A DNA stretch of 64,000 nt from an uncultured Actinomycetes bacterium (lineage in GTDB: Bacteria > Actinomycetota > Actinomycetes > Mycobacteriales > Nakamurellaceae): positions 1 to 64,000 of the forward strand of contig CALANS010000176.1 of NCBI GenBank assembly GCA_937926105.1. Reading direction: 5' to 3'. The position numbers and the translations under genes are program-made. Below the pieces are notes generated by a model. That model ran no database searches. It saw only the letters and a program-made list of their open reading frames with translations, and had not been told where the DNA came from. Every line of letters starts with the position of its first letter. Position 1 is the stretch's first letter. Below are positions 24,628-33,362 of the stretch, piece after piece.

Positions 24628-25406
24628 CGCCACGCCGTTCCGGCATGTCCCGCCGGCCACCCAAGATTCTAGTGATCACGCTGCGGATCGCCGTGTTCGC
24701 AGCCTTCATCGGCGTCTGGGAATGGGCCGCCAAGGCCCGCGGCTCCCCGCTCACATTCCCCACCGCGTCGGCGGTGGCCGGCGCGTTCGTCCGCATCATC
24801 GGTGAGCTCTCTACGTGGCAGGCCGTGGCGACGACGCTGGAGGCGTTTGCTCTGGGCTACGGTCTTGCCCTGGTGGTTGGAATCGGTTTCGGGTTGCTGG
24901 CGGGTCGTTTCGAACCGGTTCGGCATCTCGGTGGGGTCTATCTGCGGATTCTGCTGACCGCGCCGCTGGCGCCGCTGATCCCGTTAATGATCGGAATCTT
25001 CGGTATCGGCCTAGCGGCTCGGGTGGCTTTGGTCTTCATCTTCTGCCTGGCCACGTTGGCCATTAATACGCAGGTCGGTGTGGAGAACGCGGACCGGGAC
25101 CTGATCGAGATGGCTCGGTCCTACGGCGCCAAGGAGCTGCTGGCCTTCCGTCGGGTCCGACTGCCCGCCGCCATGCCGGCGATCATGGCCGGCGTCCGGC
25201 TCGGCACGGCCAGAGCGGTCGTCGGCATGGTGGTCGCCGAACTGATCATCGTCTCCGTCGGACTCGGACAATTGCTGAACTTCTATCGAGGGCGATTCCG
25301 TGCGGCCGAGATGTTTGCCGTGGTCATCGTCATTCTGCTTGTCGGCTTGTGCCTACTGCAGATCGTCAAACTGCTGGAACGGAGACTGACACGTTGGCAA
25401 CGCTAG
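24624..25406 (+). CDS. ABC transporter permease (SsuC/TauC-like)
   Basis: A 260-residue inner-membrane permease with about six hydrophobic helices. The cytoplasmic EAA loop that docks to the ATPase reads EMARSYGAKELLAFRRVRLP, then PAIMAGVRLG. Its ATG overlaps the stop of the large hydroxylase subunit by 4 bases. A second permease lies two genes on, so the importer is probably a heterodimer. Confidence 0.92.
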   Translation: MTPRRSGMSRRPPKILVITLRIAVFAAFIGVWEWAAKARGSPLTFPTASAVAGAFVRIIGELSTWQAVATTLEAFALGYGLALVVGIGFGLLAGRFEPVRHLGGVYLRILLTAPLAPLIPLMIGIFGIGLAARVALVFIFCLATLAINTQVGVENADRDLIEMARSYGAKELLAFRRVRLPAAMPAIMAGVRLGTARAVVGMVVAELIIVSVGLGQLLNFYRGRFRAAEMFAVVIVILLVGLCLLQIVKLLERRLTRWQR

Positions 25407-26197
25407 CGCGATCGATCGACACTCCCGCGATCAGCATCCAGGACGTGGGCAAACAGTTCGTCACCTCGTCGGGTGAAAGCGTGCAGGCCTTGGCTGGTGT
25501 GAATCTGGAGATCGGGGCAGGTGAATTCCTGAGCATCCTCGGGCCGAGCGGCTGCGGCAAGAGCACCCTGTTGCGGATCATCGACGGGCTGATCGAGGCG
25601 GACACCGGATCGGTGACGATCGCCGGTGAACCAGTGCGCGGGCCCGGTCCCGACCGCGCGATGGTATTCCAGAACTTCGCCTTGCTGCCGTGGCTGTCGG
25701 TCGTGGAGAACATCATGTTCCCGCTCGAGGTTCGCCGTATTCCGAAGGATCGGCGCCGCGAGCTCGCCGAGCAGGCCCTTGCCACGGTGGGGCTGTCCGC
25801 ATTTGCCAAGCACTATCCCCGGACGCTGTCCGGCGGGATGCAGCAACGGGTCGGACTCGCGAGGGCGCTCGCCGTGGAGCCGGCGATCCTGTTGATGGAC
25901 GAACCTTTCGGTGCGCTGGACGCGCTGACGCGGGCGACGTTGCAGGACGAGCTCCTCACCGTCTGGAGCCGGGATCGCAAGACAGCGGTCTTCGTCACCC
26001 ACGCGATCGACGAGGCGGTGTACCTCTCGGATCGGGTGGCGGTGATGTCGGCGCATCCCGGTCAGGTCATGGAGGTGGTGGAGATCCCGCTGGATCGCAA
26101 CCGAGAGGCCTCGATCCGCGATGAACCGGAGTTTGCCGAGATCGTGACCAACCTGCGCCACATGCTGCATAGCCCCGGTGTCGGGACCCCGCGATGA
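25394..26197 (+). CDS. ABC transporter ATP-binding protein (SsuB/TauB-like)
   Basis: A 267-residue ATPase: Walker A GPSGCGKST, Q-loop MVFQNFALLPW, signature LSGGMQQRVGLARAL, Walker B ILLMDEPFGALD and switch His in FVTHAIDEA. Start: TTG 25394 (MATLARSID...) has GGAG 9 bases upstream and overlaps the permease by 13 bases. An in-frame start at 25349 would add 15 residues lying entirely within the permease and looks less likely. It energises uptake through the two flanking permeases. Confidence 0.93.
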   Translation: MATLARSIDTPAISIQDVGKQFVTSSGESVQALAGVNLEIGAGEFLSILGPSGCGKSTLLRIIDGLIEADTGSVTIAGEPVRGPGPDRAMVFQNFALLPWLSVVENIMFPLEVRRIPKDRRRELAEQALATVGLSAFAKHYPRTLSGGMQQRVGLARALAVEPAILLMDEPFGALDALTRATLQDELLTVWSRDRKTAVFVTHAIDEAVYLSDRVAVMSAHPGQVMEVVEIPLDRNREASIRDEPEFAEIVTNLRHMLHSPGVGTPR

Positions 26198-27018
26198 ACC
26201 TCACAGCGGCGAACGGGATACGAGAAGACGCGGCACTCACGGGTGCGGCAAGGCGTGGCTGGTTGGTCCGGTCGGCCCGCTGGATCTATCGCCGCGCTCC
26301 CATTCTCATCACGATGATCCCACTACTGGCGTTGTGGGAAATCCTGGGACGGATGCACCTGTTCCTGGTGTTGCCGCCGCTGTCCGACGTGCTCGTGGCC
26401 ATGTGGGACATCGTGACGTCCGGGCGGCTCGGTGATGCCGTGCCGGACACGCTGCTGGCCATCGCCATCGGCCTAGCCATCTCATTGATCGCCGGGATTG
26501 CATGTGGAATAGCGCTGGGGATGAGCCCTCTCCTGGAGGAAGTCTTCGGACCCTACGTCGATGTCATGATGAGCTCACCGGTGTCGGCGATCGTCCCAGC
26601 TCTGGTGCTGGTATTCGGCACCGGGCGGGAAAGCATTGTGGTGACGGTCGTGCTGTTCACCTTCTTCCTCATCGTGGTCAACACGCAAGCAGGGGTGAAG
26701 CAGCTGGATCCAGCGCTGCGCGAGATGGCTTTGTCGTTCCAGTGCTCCGGGTGGGTCATGCTGCGGAGAGTCATCATTCCTGGTGCCCTGCCGTTGATTC
26801 TGGCGGGCGCGCGGATGGGCGTGGGTCGCAGCTTCAACGGTGCAGTGTTCGGCGAGATGCTGATCTCGATTGTGGGGCTCGGCGGGCTCCTGATGACGTT
26901 CGGCAGCAGATTCATGTTCGACCGGCTGGACGCCCTCATCATCCTGATCGTCGGTACCGCCGTCCTCATAGTGTGGATCTTCGAGCTGGTCGAGCGGAGG
27001 TTGCTGAGGAACCGCTGA
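26194..27018 (+). CDS. ABC transporter permease (SsuC/TauC-like), second subunit
   Basis: A 274-residue permease with about six transmembrane segments. Its EAA loop reads ALREMALSFQCSGWVMLRRV, then IIPGALPLILAGARMG. The ATG overlaps the ATPase stop by 4 bases. It is clearly diverged from the first permease. After it comes a 103-base gap with no recognised element, then the luciferase-like gene. Confidence 0.92.
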   Translation: MNLTAANGIREDAALTGAARRGWLVRSARWIYRRAPILITMIPLLALWEILGRMHLFLVLPPLSDVLVAMWDIVTSGRLGDAVPDTLLAIAIGLAISLIAGIACGIALGMSPLLEEVFGPYVDVMMSSPVSAIVPALVLVFGTGRESIVVTVVLFTFFLIVVNTQAGVKQLDPALREMALSFQCSGWVMLRRVIIPGALPLILAGARMGVGRSFNGAVFGEMLISIVGLGGLLMTFGSRFMFDRLDALIILIVGTAVLIVWIFELVERRLLRNR

Positions 27019-27121
27019 ACAACCGAATTGTCATAGATGGGCAGGAGTTGCTCAGTTATCGGCGGTGACAGCCGTTCTCGCCGCAACCGCGGGGGATCAA
27101 CAATGGAAGGGATGAACAGGT

Positions 27122-28123
27122 ATGCCGAAATTTGGTGTGCGCCTGCCGGTGGCGGGCCCGTTGGCAAGCGTCGAGGCGGTGTCCTCCACGGCGATGCGCG
27201 CGGAGGACTCCGGCTACGACTCGGTGTGGGTGCACGACTTCATCAGCTGGACGAAATCGATGGACAGATCTCACGTGTCGTGCGGAGCCATCGACCTGCT
27301 GAAGGACGACACGACTCCACAGATGTACGAGACCATCACGGTGCTTGCCTATCTCGCGGCGGTGACGAGCCGAATTAATATCGGCTCGGCCATCTTGTGC
27401 ACGCCCTACCGGAATCCGGTCGTGCAGGCCAAGCAAATTGCCATGATCGACGTGCTTTCTGGGGGACGGCTCATCCTGGGCGCGGGCGTCGGCGCGCTAC
27501 GCAGGATCGGACTCGACTTCGAGGTGGTCAATGTCCCGCGGGCGCAGAAGTACGAGCGCACCGCCGAGTACTTGCGGTTGATGCGGGAGGTCTGGGAGAG
27601 CGCGAATCCAAAATTCGACGGTGAATTCGTCACCCTGCCCGAGACCGAGATCAACCCGAAACCCATTCAGACGCCGCTACCGATCTGGCTGGGCGGCAAG
27701 GGCGAGAAGTCACTGAGCATCTGCGGGGAACTCGGAAATGGCTGGATCCCGACCTGGCTGACCCCGGCCGACTACCGCGCCGAGGTACCGAAGGTGCTTG
27801 CTCAGGTTGCATCTCATGGTCGATCCACCGACGGGTTCGTCATCGCCAAGGAGTGTTACGCCGCGATCGACACGGACGACGCTCGAGCCCGGGAGTTCAG
27901 TGGACCCACCTTTCAAACCTTCCGGCATGGCTTCACCGTCGCCACCGACGACGGAGCGACCGCCAGCGCACTACTGGGCGACCCGGCCCGGATTCGGGAC
28001 CAGGTGCACGAGTACCTCGACGCCGGCGTACAGCACTTCGAAATGAAGTTCATCTACCTCAGTGTGGAGCACCTGCACCGCCAGATGGACCTCTTCGCCG
28101 AGCAGGTCATCGCAAAGCTCTAG
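27122..28123 (+). CDS. Luciferase-like (LLM class) flavin/F420-dependent oxidoreductase
   Basis: A 333-residue TIM-barrel protein of the bacterial luciferase-like family. Typical segments: MPKFGVRLPVAGPL, GYDSVWVHDFI, INIGSAILCTPYRNPVVQAKQIAMIDVLSGGRL (flavin contact region), GAGVGALRR and TPLPIWLGG. Members use FMN with oxygen, or F420. In this setting it could be a ring- or amide-cleaving monooxygenase like RutA, or an F420H2-dependent reductase fed by the fgd gene 5 kb on; the sequence does not decide. GGAAGGGATGAACAGG precedes the ATG. Same direction as the importer and hydroxylase genes. Confidence 0.87.
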   Translation: MPKFGVRLPVAGPLASVEAVSSTAMRAEDSGYDSVWVHDFISWTKSMDRSHVSCGAIDLLKDDTTPQMYETITVLAYLAAVTSRINIGSAILCTPYRNPVVQAKQIAMIDVLSGGRLILGAGVGALRRIGLDFEVVNVPRAQKYERTAEYLRLMREVWESANPKFDGEFVTLPETEINPKPIQTPLPIWLGGKGEKSLSICGELGNGWIPTWLTPADYRAEVPKVLAQVASHGRSTDGFVIAKECYAAIDTDDARAREFSGPTFQTFRHGFTVATDDGATASALLGDPARIRDQVHEYLDAGVQHFEMKFIYLSVEHLHRQMDLFAEQVIAKL

Positions 28124-28156
28124 AGCACACCGACGTGCCAGGATAGGAGTAGCCAC

Positions 28157-29551
28157 GTGGCTGACAAGAGAGTGATCATTGAGGGCGGGACGGTATGGAC
28201 GCCGGACGGTCTGCTGGAGGACGGCACCGTCGTCGTCGACGGTGAGTCCATCGTCGAGGTGTCCGTCGGGACCAGCCCATCGGGGGACGCCGATCGCGTT
28301 GACGCCCGCGGGAAGCTGGTACTGCCGGGTTTCATCGATACTCATTCCCATCACCGTGAGCCCGGATTCACGCACAAGGAGGACATCACCACGGCGACGC
28401 GGGCAGCGGCGGCCGGTGGCGTGACGACCTCCGTCGGCATGCCGAACGTCGACCCGCCGCTGAACTCGCTTGAGCGCTACCGCTCCATGCTGGAGCTGTA
28501 CGCCAGCAAGGCACTGGTGGACTACAACGTCAACCCGGCACCCACCATTGCCAGCGAGGTGGAGCCGCTGGCGGCAGCCGGAATTCTGGGATTCAAGGTG
28601 TTCCAGGTCGTGGACACCAAGCGTAGCTACCCCCACATGCCTGGGTTGGGTGTCACGCACGACGGCGACATGCTGGAGATCTTCGAGAATGTCGCCAAGA
28701 CCGGTCGGCCATTGATGATCCATCCGCATAATCAGGAGTTGATGGACCGGTTTGAACAGCGGTTCTGGGCGCGAGACCAATACGGGCCGCTGGCGTATGC
28801 CGAGGCGCAACGTTGCTACGACGGACTGGTCTGGAACACCGCCATTCAAAACCTGCTGCTGCTGCAGGAGGCGGTAGGAACCCGGCTGCACGTGTTGCAC
28901 CTGGTCACCCGGCAGAGTGTTGCCATGGTGCGTGAGGCCAAGGCGGCAGGACGCCCGGTGACGTCGGAGGTCAACGGGTTTGCATTGTTCCTTGGCGATT
29001 GGGAACTCATCGAGCGAAACGGGCCAAGAGCGCTGGGCCGCTGGGTTCCGCCCGATGTCAAGGAGGCATTGTGGGCCGGGATCGCCGATGGGACCGTCGA
29101 CGTATTGGGTACCGACCACGGTCCGCACACTCTCGCGGAGAAGGAACCGGGGTGGCAGAACATGTGGAAGGCGCCGAGCGCCGTTCCACAACTGCAGGAC
29201 TATCTGAGCCAACTGTTGGACAAGGGCGTGTGGACTGAGCGCATCAGCCTGGATGCCGCAGTACGTTTGGCTTCCTATAACCCGGCCAAGGTCTTCGGTC
29301 TGTACCCCAAGAAGGGCACCATTGCTCCCGGAGCGGACGCCGATCTGGTGATCGTCGATCCAGACCTGGAGATCAAATTCGACGACGCCAACGCGCTGTC
29401 GAAGTGCGGATGGACGCCGTACCACGGCGAATCCGCACGAGGAGTTCCGTTACACACCATGGTCCGCGGAAAGTTCGTCTACCGGGACCGCACAGTCATG
29501 GGAGAACCGGGCCACGGCAAGCTGGCCCGACCACTGAGCGAAGGAAACTGA
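28157..29551 (+). CDS. Cyclic amidohydrolase (dihydroorotase/hydantoinase/allantoinase type)
   Basis: A 464-residue metal-dependent amidohydrolase. The binuclear site is complete: DTHSHHREPG (first two His), carbamylated-Lys candidate in GFKVFQ, His in MIHPHNQEL, His in LHVLHLVT and Asp in GTDHGPHT. The C-terminal PGADADLVIVDPD closes the small beta-sandwich domain. The family opens cyclic amides and ureides such as hydantoins, dihydropyrimidines, allantoin or dihydroorotate. No other pyrimidine-synthesis gene is near, so a catabolic role is more likely. GTG 28157 follows AGGATAGGAG. It starts 33 bases after the luciferase-like gene and is followed after 4 bases by an M20 hydrolase. Confidence 0.9.
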   Translation: MADKRVIIEGGTVWTPDGLLEDGTVVVDGESIVEVSVGTSPSGDADRVDARGKLVLPGFIDTHSHHREPGFTHKEDITTATRAAAAGGVTTSVGMPNVDPPLNSLERYRSMLELYASKALVDYNVNPAPTIASEVEPLAAAGILGFKVFQVVDTKRSYPHMPGLGVTHDGDMLEIFENVAKTGRPLMIHPHNQELMDRFEQRFWARDQYGPLAYAEAQRCYDGLVWNTAIQNLLLLQEAVGTRLHVLHLVTRQSVAMVREAKAAGRPVTSEVNGFALFLGDWELIERNGPRALGRWVPPDVKEALWAGIADGTVDVLGTDHGPHTLAEKEPGWQNMWKAPSAVPQLQDYLSQLLDKGVWTERISLDAAVRLASYNPAKVFGLYPKKGTIAPGADADLVIVDPDLEIKFDDANALSKCGWTPYHGESARGVPLHTMVRGKFVYRDRTVMGEPGHGKLARPLSEGN

Positions 29552-29555
29552 CAGC

Positions 29556-30842
29556 ATGAACGACAATGCCGCCATCAGAGACAAGGTGGTCTCTGCCATC
29601 AACCCCGATCTGGTCCGCGACTTTCTGGCGGACATCGTTGAGATACCGAGCGCAACCGGTCACGAATTGGCAGCGGCCAACTTCATCTGCGAACGTCTCA
29701 AGGGCATCGGTGTGGATGCGCGCATCCAGCAATTCGACGACGATCGCGCCAACGTGGTGGGGACGCTGCGCGGGACCGGCGGCGGGCCGACCTTGATGCT
29801 GAACGGTCACCTGGACACCTCGTACACCGGCGTGGAGCCCGAACTGCACGGGATCGGTTACAAGAACAAGGCCGTCATCGTGGAAGACGAGTGGCTGTAC
29901 GGCAACGGCGCACACAACATGAAGAATGCGCTGGCATCGTATTTCGGGATCCTGGAGGCACTGGTCCGGACCGACACCCGGCTGGCCGGGGATGTCCTGT
30001 ACCTGGGTGTCGCCGGCGAGATCGAGCGCGCGCCCGTAGGCGAGTTTCATGGCCCGGAGTATCGAGGATTTGGCACAGGCACGGGATTTGCGCTCGCTCA
30101 CGGCGTGGACGCGGACATGTGCATCCTGGGAGAGCCGTCCACTAATACCATCGGCCTGAGCAACCTCGGAGTGAACTGGGTACGGCTCTCGACCACGGGA
30201 ACGATGGCCCATACCCAGCATGCGCAGACCGCGGTCAATGCGATCTACCAGATGCAAAAGGTGATCGAACGGCTACGGCCTTGGATGGATGCCTACCGGG
30301 ACAGGCATGCCTTCGACGGCATCCGGCCCGCGTGCGACATCACCTCGGTGAACGGGGGATGGCCCTGGCGGGTCTCCCGGACTCCGGTGTTCTGTGACCT
30401 GTTCCTGTGCATCAGGACGACACCCGGCATGCGCACAGTGACCGTGCAACGCGAGCTCGGGCAGTTCCTCCGAGAGCTCCGCGAGGAGGACCCGACGCTG
30501 GACGTGGCGATGGAGTTCTATGTTTCCCACCAGGCGTCGGAAATAGCGCCGGACGAGCCGGTAGCGCGGGCGGTGCACGAGAACTACGTCACCTATGCTG
30601 GCGAACAGCCCACCTATCGGCGCAGGACGGCTTACATGGACTCCTCCGCCCTCAATCAGCACGGCATCACCACCGTCGTCTACGGGCCCTCCGGGAGGGT
30701 GCGACAGGGGGAGCAGGCGGGATGGTCGCCGCAGGAGGGGGAGCACGTCAGCCTGACAGACCTCACCCTCGGCACCCGCGTGGTGGCGGGCGCGGTGGTC
30801 GACCTGTGTTCCTTGACGGACCCTCGGGATTGGTTGCGCTGA
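29556..30842 (+). CDS. M20-family amidohydrolase with altered metal ligands
   Basis: A 428-residue protein of the ArgE/DapE/CPG2 (M20) fold. The first ligand motif NGHLDT is intact. The usual G.GA.DMKGG reads GNGAHNMKNA, so the bridging Asp is Asn, and the usual DEE reads GEI, so the catalytic Glu stays but the second metal-binding Glu is Ile. GEPST and a late His (GEHVSL) are present. One metal site is therefore probably lost or changed. Related subfamilies may share this; I could not check. Position after the amidohydrolase suggests it cleaves the ring-opened product, for example an N-acyl or N-carbamoyl amino acid. Confidence 0.85.
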   Translation: MNDNAAIRDKVVSAINPDLVRDFLADIVEIPSATGHELAAANFICERLKGIGVDARIQQFDDDRANVVGTLRGTGGGPTLMLNGHLDTSYTGVEPELHGIGYKNKAVIVEDEWLYGNGAHNMKNALASYFGILEALVRTDTRLAGDVLYLGVAGEIERAPVGEFHGPEYRGFGTGTGFALAHGVDADMCILGEPSTNTIGLSNLGVNWVRLSTTGTMAHTQHAQTAVNAIYQMQKVIERLRPWMDAYRDRHAFDGIRPACDITSVNGGWPWRVSRTPVFCDLFLCIRTTPGMRTVTVQRELGQFLRELREEDPTLDVAMEFYVSHQASEIAPDEPVARAVHENYVTYAGEQPTYRRRTAYMDSSALNQHGITTVVYGPSGRVRQGEQAGWSPQEGEHVSLTDLTLGTRVVAGAVVDLCSLTDPRDWLR

Positions 30843-30872
30843 GACGCGTCGAGGCGGCGGTCGGCCGCGGCC

Positions 30873-32039
30873 ATGCGGAATCGGATCCCGGGGCCCGAAC
30901 TGGCGGCGCACAGCATCCTGTCGCTGGTGGTTGCACAACTACCGACATTTCTGATTGGCGCGGTCGCCGTCGAGGTTCAGCGCGAATTGGGATTCGGAGC
31001 AGCTGCACTCGGGGCGATCGTGGCCGCCTCGCTGACGGCGTCGTCGGTCACCTCGGTACTGGGCGGGTCCTGGGCGCAGCGATGGGGCTGGGCGCCGAGC
31101 ATGCGCTGGGCGGCGGCGATCACCGCCGTCACCAGCGCCTGCCTGGCAGCCTGGGCGCAGTCCTGGCAACTGCTGGCCATCCTGTTGGTGCTCAGCGGCT
31201 CCGCGAAGGCGTTGGCCCATCCGGCTGCCAGTTTGGCCATCGCGGTCGAAGGTCGCCGTCGCCACCAGGGACTGCTGTTCGGCCTGAAACAGGCAGGTGT
31301 CCCCGCGAGCGCAACACTGGCGGGGATGGCGGTGCCGACGGTGGCTGCCGGTTGGGGGTGGCGCTCGACCTTCTGGATGCTCGCGGCCGTTGCGGTGGTC
31401 GCGACGATCACGGTTCCCCGACGGCCGCGACCGGTGATCGTACCGAGCGGTCGCCACAGCAGCACCGGCATCACGTCCCGCACCTCCCGCACCGACCTCA
31501 TTGTTATCTCGGTAGCCAGCGGCCTCGGTGTGGTGACGTCGAATTCGGTGGCCGCCTTCGTCACCTCCTACGGGGTGACGGTGGGCTTCAGCGAGTCCGC
31601 CGCCGGCGTGCTGCTGGCGGCAGGCAGCGCTACCGGTCTGCTGGTGCGGGTCGTGCTGGGTTGGCGCTCAGATCGCGTCCACCTCAGCCTGCGGACGGTC
31701 GCCGTCTGCCTGTGGGGCGGAACTGCCGGAATCATCATGGTCAGCACGGCGGTCCCGGTGTTGGTGGTGGCGGGCGTGCTCGTGGCGTTCGGCGCCGGGT
31801 GGGGATGGGCCGGGCTGTTGAATGCGCTGATCGTCCGGCGCTATCCCGCCGCCGCCGCGGTGACGACCGGCATCACGCAGGTCGGTGTCTTCGTTGGCGC
31901 CGGCGCCGGGCCGCTGATGTTCGGCCTGATCGCCGAACACTTCTCGTTCACCGCCGCGTGGTGGATGGTGGCCGTCTGCGCGGCACTAGCCGGTATCGGG
32001 ATGTTTGTGGTCGCTCGGATGTGGTGTGCCAAACCGTGA
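30873..32039 (+). CDS. MFS transporter
   Basis: A 388-residue protein with about twelve hydrophobic helices. The motif-A loop after TM2 reads GGSWAQRWGW, a degenerate form. The central cytoplasmic loop is Arg/Pro/Ser-rich (RRPRPVIVPSGRHSS). It begins 30 bases after the M20 hydrolase and ends 49 bases before a second one, so it probably imports or exports a pathway intermediate such as a peptide-like or acylated amino acid. The ATG has no strong Shine-Dalgarno sequence. Substrate unknown. Confidence 0.87.
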   Translation: MRNRIPGPELAAHSILSLVVAQLPTFLIGAVAVEVQRELGFGAAALGAIVAASLTASSVTSVLGGSWAQRWGWAPSMRWAAAITAVTSACLAAWAQSWQLLAILLVLSGSAKALAHPAASLAIAVEGRRRHQGLLFGLKQAGVPASATLAGMAVPTVAAGWGWRSTFWMLAAVAVVATITVPRRPRPVIVPSGRHSSTGITSRTSRTDLIVISVASGLGVVTSNSVAAFVTSYGVTVGFSESAAGVLLAAGSATGLLVRVVLGWRSDRVHLSLRTVAVCLWGGTAGIIMVSTAVPVLVVAGVLVAFGAGWGWAGLLNALIVRRYPAAAAVTTGITQVGVFVGAGAGPLMFGLIAEHFSFTAAWWMVAVCAALAGIGMFVVARMWCAKP

Positions 32040-32088
32040 ATGGGCCGTCCAGAGGTATCACTGGATCATGACCGGAATGTAAGGATCG

Positions 32089-33309
32089 ATGAATGTGACT
32101 GCGCTACGCGGAGCCGACCAGCCGTCGCTGCACCTGCTCAAGCAGATCCAACAACACTGTTCCGAGATGCTGCCGGAGTCGTTGCGGCGCCTGGCCGATC
32201 TGGTGAACATCGATACCAGCCCCGAAGACATCGGCGGCCTGGATCGTGCCGTCCAGTTGGCGCGGCAGTGGTGGGCGGAACTCGGGGTGACCGGGGAGGT
32301 GATGCGGACCGATGCCGGACAGCCGTTGCTCTGGGCGGAGCGCCTCGTCTCCGACCACGCGCCGACCGTGCTGATGCTGCTGCACCTGGATACCGTGTTT
32401 CCGTCCGGAACGGCCGCGCAGCGCCCCTTCCAGGTGCAACAGGGACGTGCCACTGGCCCCGGCGTGGCCGATATGAAGGGCGGCGTCGTCACCGCGCTGA
32501 TGGCCGTCCAGGCCGCGCTTGCGGCGACCGGCGGGATGCAGGGGCTCAACCTCCGGGTGCTGTGCACCCCCGACGAGGAGGCTGGATCGCTCCGGTCCCG
32601 CACGCACATCGAGCGCAGCGCCGAGGGTGCAGCGCTGGCACTGGTTTTCGAGCCGGGTAGGCCAGGCGGGGAGATCGTCACGGGCCGTCGCGGCCTGCGC
32701 CGGTACCGGATCACCGTGCACGGTCGTCCGGCACACACCGGCGTGGAACCGTGGTCGGGGGCCAACGCCATCGAAGAGCTGGCGCACAAGATTCTCGCGG
32801 TGCAGCAACTCGACGATCGCGAACGGTTCCTGTCCGTCACCGCGGCGCTGGTGCGCGGGGGTAGCCGCATCAACGTCGTGCCCGACATCGCCAGCGTTGA
32901 CGTCGACGTCCGGATTCCCGACCTCCAGACCGCGCAGCGAGTGTCCGACGCGATGGACCTGCTGGTCCGGGATACCCAAGTGGCGGGCACGTCCGCAGAA
33001 TACGACGTACTCGGCGAACGCCCGCCGATGACGCCGGGGCCTGAAGCCCTCGCCCATGCAGGGCAACTGCAAATCATCGCCCGCATGCTGGGCGATGAGG
33101 TGAAGGCCATCACCACCGGCGGCGGCTCCGACGGCGCTTTCGTCAGCCGGCTGGGGATACCCACCGTCGACGGGCTGGGACCGGTGGGAGGTGGCTACCA
33201 CACGCCGCAGGAGTTCTTGACGGTCGACACGGTCGGCTCCCGGGCCGCCATGACGGCCGGCTATCTCGCCATGTGCAGCATCAGACAGTTGGCGGCCCAT
33301 CACGACTGA
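32089..33309 (+). CDS. M20-family peptidase, carboxypeptidase G2-like
   Basis: A 406-residue zinc hydrolase with canonical motifs, unlike the first M20 copy: LHLDTVFPSG, GPGVADMKGG, LCTPDEEAGS, FEPGRPGGEIVTGRRG, dimerisation domain HGRPAHTGVEPWSGANAI and GGGSDGAF with a late His (GYHTPQEF). It resembles glutamate carboxypeptidases (CPG2) that release C-terminal Glu from folate-like or N-acyl compounds. GTAAGGATCG precedes the ATG. It is the last clear member of the catabolic island; fgd follows after 53 bases. Confidence 0.9.
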   Translation: MNVTALRGADQPSLHLLKQIQQHCSEMLPESLRRLADLVNIDTSPEDIGGLDRAVQLARQWWAELGVTGEVMRTDAGQPLLWAERLVSDHAPTVLMLLHLDTVFPSGTAAQRPFQVQQGRATGPGVADMKGGVVTALMAVQAALAATGGMQGLNLRVLCTPDEEAGSLRSRTHIERSAEGAALALVFEPGRPGGEIVTGRRGLRRYRITVHGRPAHTGVEPWSGANAIEELAHKILAVQQLDDRERFLSVTAALVRGGSRINVVPDIASVDVDVRIPDLQTAQRVSDAMDLLVRDTQVAGTSAEYDVLGERPPMTPGPEALAHAGQLQIIARMLGDEVKAITTGGGSDGAFVSRLGIPTVDGLGPVGGGYHTPQEFLTVDTVGSRAAMTAGYLAMCSIRQLAAHHD

Positions 33310-33362
33310 TCGGCCATGCCGGCACCCCAGCAGGGCCGGAATCACATGAAAGGAGTGTCGCG

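Noticed and set aside
28157..29551. Assignment as biosynthetic dihydroorotase (pyrC)
   Set aside because: No pyrB, carA/B or pyrF neighbours; the gene lies in a transport and hydroxylase operon, so a catabolic cyclic amidohydrolase is more likely.
30407..32071. 554-codon plus-strand frame across the M20 and MFS genes
   Set aside because: Gly/Arg-rich shadow translation; overlapping frames encode a real M20 hydrolase and a 12-helix transporter.
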